The translations under genes and the position numbers were made by a program. Shown piece after piece: positions 6,223 through 8,976 of a stretch of DNA of 8,976 nucleotides (its first letter is position 1; every line of letters starts with the position of its first letter). The notes under the pieces are model-generated. The model was not told the DNA's origin. It saw only the letters and a list, made by a program, of their open reading frames with translations, and did not search any database. This DNA comes from Deltaproteobacteria bacterium (GTDB lineage: Bacteria; Bdellovibrionota; FAC87; UBA2466). The stretch spans positions 1-8,976 of the forward strand of contig JABMMY010000378.1 of assembly GCA_013205415.1 (NCBI GenBank), in the 5' to 3' direction.

Positions 6223-6450
6223 ATGGTTCATCAATCACATTTTCTCCGCGCGGAGAAAACACATCAGTCTGTAAAAATTAATTCTCGCACCGATCTGGCG
6301 CATTACAATCTCCATCAAAAGATCAATACCCACCGCCTTGAGCAAGGGTGGGCCAACTCCATCGCAACAGTGGCGAATGCTCCAGAGTTTAAAACTGCTT
6401 TTGATGGCGTCTTAAAAAATATGACCAAGTTGGAGAAGTCCTTCAAATGA
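6223..6450 (+). CDS. Small hypothetical ORF, possibly a gene remnant
   Basis: This 75-aa frame starts at ATG 6223 just after an AAGGAAG purine run, whose spacing is short for a ribosome-binding site. It ends at TGA 6448-6450 inside an ATGA overlap with a further 25-codon frame (6447-6524). The second half (LAHYNLHQKINTHRLEQGW, then a helical, lysine-rich end) has protein-like composition. The first 17 codons contain the perfect palindrome 6240-6259 and look less protein-like. I do not recognise a family. It may be the tail of a larger lost gene, given the decayed LysR gene immediately downstream. It is divergent from the transglycosylase. Confidence 0.3.
   Translation: MVHQSHFLRAEKTHQSVKINSRTDLAHYNLHQKINTHRLEQGWANSIATVANAPEFKTAFDGVLKNMTKLEKSFK
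6240..6259. repeat. Perfect 20-bp palindrome
   Basis: TTTTCTCCGCGCGGAGAAAA is identical to its reverse complement over all 20 bases, with no loop. It lies between the divergent transglycosylase gene and the LysR remnant. Loop-free perfect palindromes of this size are typical of binding sites for dimeric regulators, and an RNA hairpin here would be strained. The bound protein is unknown. Confidence 0.5.
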
Positions 6451-6551
6451 GTGAGCAGAAGAAAAGCGAAAAACAAAAAGAACGTAAGTTTTTACCAGTG
6501 GAAACAAATTTCATCTCAAATTAGTTTTTATCGATAAGAAAGACTCGCTCG

Positions 6552-6905
6552 ATACTAAAGACACAACGATATTTTCAGGAAATTGCTCATACGGGGAATC
6601 TTTCGCGAGCCTCCGAAAGGCTTGGAGTAGGACAACCAGGCCTTAGTTTGGCGGTGAAAAGACTTGAGGATGGACTTGAAGTGAAGTTGTTCCTCAGGAG
6701 AAATCTAGGGCTGACTTTGACCTCAGCAGGCCAGAGGTTATTGCGTGAGTCCAATAGACCTCTTGCCGCATGGGAATCGGTTGTATCTGAAACAAAAAAA
6801 TCAGAAACAGAAATGATCGGGCGATTTACCTTGGGATGCCATACCTCCGTAGCCATCTATGCTCTCAAAAATGTTATGAGAGATCTCTACTCATCCTTTG
6901 AAATT
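6552..6905 (+). pseudogene. Truncated, start-less LysR-type transcriptional regulator
   Basis: The frame encodes a convincing LysR winged helix-turn-helix: KTQRYFQEIAHTGNLSRASE, then RLGVGQPGLSLAVKRLED, then LFLRRNLGLTLTSAGQRLL. The linker helix and the first strand of the effector domain (GRFTLGCHTSVAIYALKNV) follow. LysR proteins are usually about 300 aa; here homology stops after roughly 118 codons, near 6890-6905, where the convergent membrane-protein gene begins. The natural first codon position reads ATA (6552-6554), the frame is closed upstream by TAG at 6522-6524, and the first available start is an internal TTG at 6648 that would cut off most of the helix-turn-helix. The gene is thus broken at both ends. 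If it were functional, only a DNA-binding fragment could be made. Confidence 0.6.
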
Positions 6906-8039
6906 AAGAGACAAGTACTGGGACAATTCAGGAGCTTTACTGACTCGCCAAATTTTCTGATCGAGAAAGAAGTGATGCCCCACAACGCCAAAATAAAGAG
7001 CATATGCCAACTTGCTCCATGTCCCATCACTAACCCCAGAACCAAAGAAAGGAATTTCCGCTCTTAACCAAAACACCATCGTAAATAGGACTGAGAAAGT
7101 GAGTGAAGCAAGGGCGTAAGTCTTAAACTTTGAATTCACATCTTTGGCCCAACCAAAGAAACCTTCGGAGGGGGTTTCAGCATAACGCTTCTTGCTGTAG
7201 AACCAAACCATCGCATGGTACTGAATATTATGAAAAAGTGAATTCATGATGGAAACCACCATGAGTTTTTGTCCAAAGTTTTCATATCCTGGGAAGAACG
7301 GCCCTTTAGCTGCAACTAGATAAAACATCACATTGTAAAAAATGAAGCAGTTAAAAATGTAGAGCAACGCAATAGGGCTTCCGCTTTGAGGTTTTTTGCT
7401 CAGAATGCGGGCTGTTAAATACCCAAAGTAGAGCAAGCTTAGACCTGAAAGCACCATCGGCAGATTTAAAACGACCGAACTGAACCAGGGATAACTCGAG
7501 AGACTTCCAAAAAACTCAGGAAAATCGGCTCCTAGTTTATAGGAGAGAAAGAAATGGGCCATCGGGGCGTAAGTAGTTAAGTACATTCCCCATCGAATGA
7601 GTTCCATGGTTTTCTGACTCGTATTGGCTTTACGATTATAGATAGATACAAAGCCATAGTGCTGTCGGGTATTGTGATACAAGGACCAGCTAAAAATAAA
7701 AAATCCGTAAAGGTTCATGGCTAGCGGATTTTGAGTCATTGATGAAATTCCCACCATGCAGGCAGGTAAAACTAAAAAGAGAAGACTGAAAAACAGATCC
7801 CCTCGATTCTCTTTCATAAATTTAAAATCCATAAAGGTTCGGCTGTAAGTAGCCCAGAAATGCGACCCTTCAAAAAAGAAAACCCATCCCCAGAAAAAAA
7901 GAGGGATAAGGGATAGTGGAGATCGCGATGCCAGTAAGGGAACCATCAAAGTGAAAATCGACCCGCCAAAGATGAAGGCCAAGTCGTAGCTTTTACTGTT
8001 TATCCAGTGGGATTGTAAATTTGTAGTATTTGAGTTCAT
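6891..8039 (-). CDS. Polytopic membrane protein with conserved-looking histidine motifs, unknown function
   Basis: The 382-aa product has about eight to ten hydrophobic segments separated by short loops, so it is an inner-membrane protein. Histidines cluster at membrane edges in pairs: SHFWATYSR (His60), YHNTRQHYGF (His122, His127), FHNIQYHAMVWF (His270, His275) and GHHFFLD (His355, His356, Asp360) followed by QKIWR. Such spaced His/Asp sets in a polytopic protein suggest a metal centre, as in membrane oxygenases or desaturases (including Brp/Blh-type carotenoid cleavage enzymes), but I cannot assign a family. I chose ATG 8037-8039. GGAG lies 6 nt before it, within the sequence of an earlier in-frame ATG at 8049-8051 that has no good ribosome-binding site. 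The gene follows the outer-membrane-type gene with a 15-bp gap, so they are probably an operon. Confidence 0.75.
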   Translation of the reverse strand: MNSNTTNLQSHWINSKSYDLAFIFGGSIFTLMVPLLASRSPLSLIPLFFWGWVFFFEGSHFWATYSRTFMDFKFMKENRGDLFFSLLFLVLPACMVGISSMTQNPLAMNLYGFFIFSWSLYHNTRQHYGFVSIYNRKANTSQKTMELIRWGMYLTTYAPMAHFFLSYKLGADFPEFFGSLSSYPWFSSVVLNLPMVLSGLSLLYFGYLTARILSKKPQSGSPIALLYIFNCFIFYNVMFYLVAAKGPFFPGYENFGQKLMVVSIMNSLFHNIQYHAMVWFYSKKRYAETPSEGFFGWAKDVNSKFKTYALASLTFSVLFTMVFWLRAEIPFFGSGVSDGTWSKLAYALYFGVVGHHFFLDQKIWRVSKAPELSQYLSLNFKG

Positions 8040-8054
8040 TGTAGTCTCCATAAA

Positions 8055-8741
8055 TTAGACACCAAAAACAAAGTTGATCTTTGCGATATAACTTGACCGC
8101 CCTCGCCCTGGAAAATTGGCCCAGCTCTCAAGGACAATGTACTGGGTAGGATCAAACTTGAATCCAGCTGCAGGAAGCCAATAACTGTGATCTGCGGACT
8201 GAACCAAATCTATATTAAGGTTTAACGATCTTCCCAAAACTCTTAAGTTTCGATCGACTCCAAAAAGGGCCGTGTTGGAATTAAGTTGAAAACCGTATCC
8301 GGCATGGGCTCTGAGCAATCCAAAATCCTGAGCCACAATTCCGTAACTAAAAGGGCGCCCAGCTCGATCAAAATCGGTCAATGCGATATTAGCGATCCCA
8401 AGAGCTATCAGTCCGTTTTCCCAAGGGGAGAAATTGGCTTTCGTCTGAAATACTAAAGGCCCAGCTTTCGTTGGAGCCACTGGGCTATCGATTCCGATCT
8501 CGACTCTTACAGGGGCAGTCGCTTGAATTCCCGCTTTAAATCCCATCCAAAGTGAACTCTTCCCCGCTCCATTGGCGGCAAATTGATTGCTGCCTTGCCC
8601 AAAACTGCCAAAAGATTGAATCGCGACTTTTCTATCCGGAACCACATCGGCTGTTGGGATATTATTTATTCCAGTCGGAGTCGCAAAAAGCCCAGCCCCC
8701 GAGATCAAGAAAACTACGGCTACTACCTTTGCTAGTTTCAT
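8055..8741 (-). CDS. Small exported protein, probable outer-membrane beta-barrel
   Basis: The 228-aa product has a textbook signal peptide (MKLAKVVAVVFLISGAGLFA, cleavage likely before TPTG). A mature chain of short alternating strands follows, rich in Gly, Asn and aromatic residues (QTKANFSPWENGLIALGIANIAL, RAHAGYGFQL, and others) and ending in an amphipathic strand INFVFGV. This is the usual look of a small outer-membrane barrel or surface protein; the family is not recognised. ATG 8739-8741 is preceded by GAGGAG about 7 nt upstream. A longer frame to 8789 would add 16 residues that spoil the signal peptide. The Shine-Dalgarno overlaps an inverted repeat (8751-8763). Lying 15 bp upstream of the His-rich membrane protein, it may be an envelope partner of that protein. 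Confidence 0.75.
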   Translation of the reverse strand: MKLAKVVAVVFLISGAGLFATPTGINNIPTADVVPDRKVAIQSFGSFGQGSNQFAANGAGKSSLWMGFKAGIQATAPVRVEIGIDSPVAPTKAGPLVFQTKANFSPWENGLIALGIANIALTDFDRAGRPFSYGIVAQDFGLLRAHAGYGFQLNSNTALFGVDRNLRVLGRSLNLNIDLVQSADHSYWLPAAGFKFDPTQYIVLESWANFPGRGRSSYIAKINFVFGV

Positions 8742-8750
8742 TTTTAATCT

Positions 8751-8763
8751 CCTCTTTAAGAGG
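8751..8763 (-). promoter_or_regulatory. Inverted repeat overlapping the Shine-Dalgarno of the barrel gene
   Basis: CCTCTT (8751-8756) and AAGAGG (8758-8763) form a 6-bp inverted repeat with one base between them. On the minus strand the second arm is part of the GAGGAG ribosome-binding site. A one-base loop is too tight for an intramolecular hairpin unless inner pairs open. It may be a protein site, a weak RNA switch, or chance. Confidence 0.3.
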
Positions 8764-8764
8764 T

Positions 8765-8925
8765 TTAGCAACAAGCACCTAAGGAACAAGCATTATCTTT
8801 CGCTGCCGAATGTTCTGGTGCGCAGTCAAAAATTCCGATATGGGTGGTTTTATAGCCTACTACTTTGAAATGGTTTTTGTACCAAGTCTTATTAATAAAA
8901 ACTATATAAACCAGTGCCCGGAAAG
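8765..8925 (-). pseudogene. C-terminal gene fragment with Cys-rich tail, apparently cut by an IS element
   Basis: On the minus strand an open frame leads from the presumed IS boundary to TAA 8765-8767, giving about 53 residues. It starts with a hydrophobic/aromatic strand (RALVYIVFINKTWYKNHF), continues with YKTTHIGIFDCAPEH and ends in NACSLGACC. The C-terminal cysteines (in FDCAP, NACSL and the final CC) suggest a metal site or disulfides. No family is recognised. The frame runs a few codons into the IS repeats before meeting a TAG, so the 5' part of the gene is missing here. It sits 14 bp before the Shine-Dalgarno region of the barrel gene and may once have headed that operon. It could also be a chance open stretch. 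Confidence 0.4.
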
Positions 8926-8976
8926 TGTCACCCATGTCTCCGGTACAATCTGTTACCTATCTGTCCGGTATGGACC
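8926..8976. mobile_element. Terminal repeats of a probable IS481-like insertion sequence (continues beyond window)
   Basis: Two 20-bp copies repeat with a 25-bp period: TGTCACCCATGTCTCCGGTA at 8926-8945 and TGTTACCTATCTGTCCGGTA at 8951-8970, identical at 16 of 20 positions. From memory, 5'-TGT ends followed by tandem 'CACCCATGTC-CCGGT' boxes are characteristic of a group of IS481 (IS3-superfamily) elements, where they are probably transposase binding sites. The transposase gene would lie to the right, outside the window, so the family call is tentative. The left boundary is placed at the TGT of the first repeat, inside a minus-strand reading frame. Confidence 0.5.

Noticed and set aside
5985..6281. 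Plus-strand 98-codon frame opposite the transglycosylase 5' end
   Set aside because: It is antisense to the Cys/His-rich N-terminal coding region. Its hydrophobic run comes from the reverse of lysine codons.
6447..6524. 25-codon frame (starting MSEQKK) coupled by ATGA to the 75-aa ORF
   Set aside because: It is short, lysine-rich and closed by TAG directly before the LysR frame. It could be remnant sequence, with no support for a gene.
1..8976. CRISPR array, tRNA or rRNA genes
   Set aside because: No regularly spaced direct repeats of CRISPR type were seen, and no tRNA cloverleaf or rRNA sequence was recognised on either strand by eye.

Overview
The window most likely comes from the chromosome of a Gram-negative bacterium of moderate to low GC. 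Several products carry clear N-terminal signal peptides, and one looks like a small outer-membrane beta-barrel. The gene style (many short exported proteins, FetAB, a secreted S51 peptidase) would suit a Bdellovibrionota or deltaproteobacterial-type genome, but this is an impression and not a demonstrated assignment.

Left part (1-2544), ordinary chromosomal genes. The window opens inside the 3' end of a plus-strand gene whose tail resembles a SAM-dependent methyltransferase. It overlaps tail-to-tail with a minus-strand gene for an exported cyanophycinase-like (S51) serine peptidase. Diverging from that is a two-gene operon, fetB-fetA, encoding the permease and ATPase of an iron-export-type ABC transporter and joined by an ATGA stop/start overlap.

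Middle part (2579-4710), a toxin-antitoxin or phage-defence island. A complete AbiE-type pair lies on the minus strand: AbiEi winged-helix antitoxin followed by AbiEii nucleotidyltransferase toxin, with overlapping reading frames. Its upstream region holds three nested inverted repeats that look like an autoregulatory operator. Behind it are two fossils: the C-terminal tail of a second AbiEii-like toxin (minus strand), and the C-terminal part of an XRE/HigA-like antitoxin (plus strand). The intact AbiE genes look more GC-rich than their neighbours, which suits horizontal acquisition.

Right-centre (4842-6905). A minus-strand operon encodes a soluble SLT-type lytic transglycosylase with an unusual Cys/His-rich N-terminal segment and, overlapping it by 16 bp, a small exported protein with eight cysteines. 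The pairing resembles an effector/immunity or enzyme/inhibitor couple. Divergent from it are a small unrecognised ORF containing a perfect 20-bp palindrome and a decayed, start-less and truncated LysR-type regulator.

Right end (6891-8976). A minus-strand operon encodes a small outer-membrane-type protein and a polytopic membrane protein with repeated histidine motifs. Just upstream lies the C-terminal end of a Cys-containing reading frame, which appears to be interrupted by the terminal repeats of an IS481-like insertion sequence running off the window edge.
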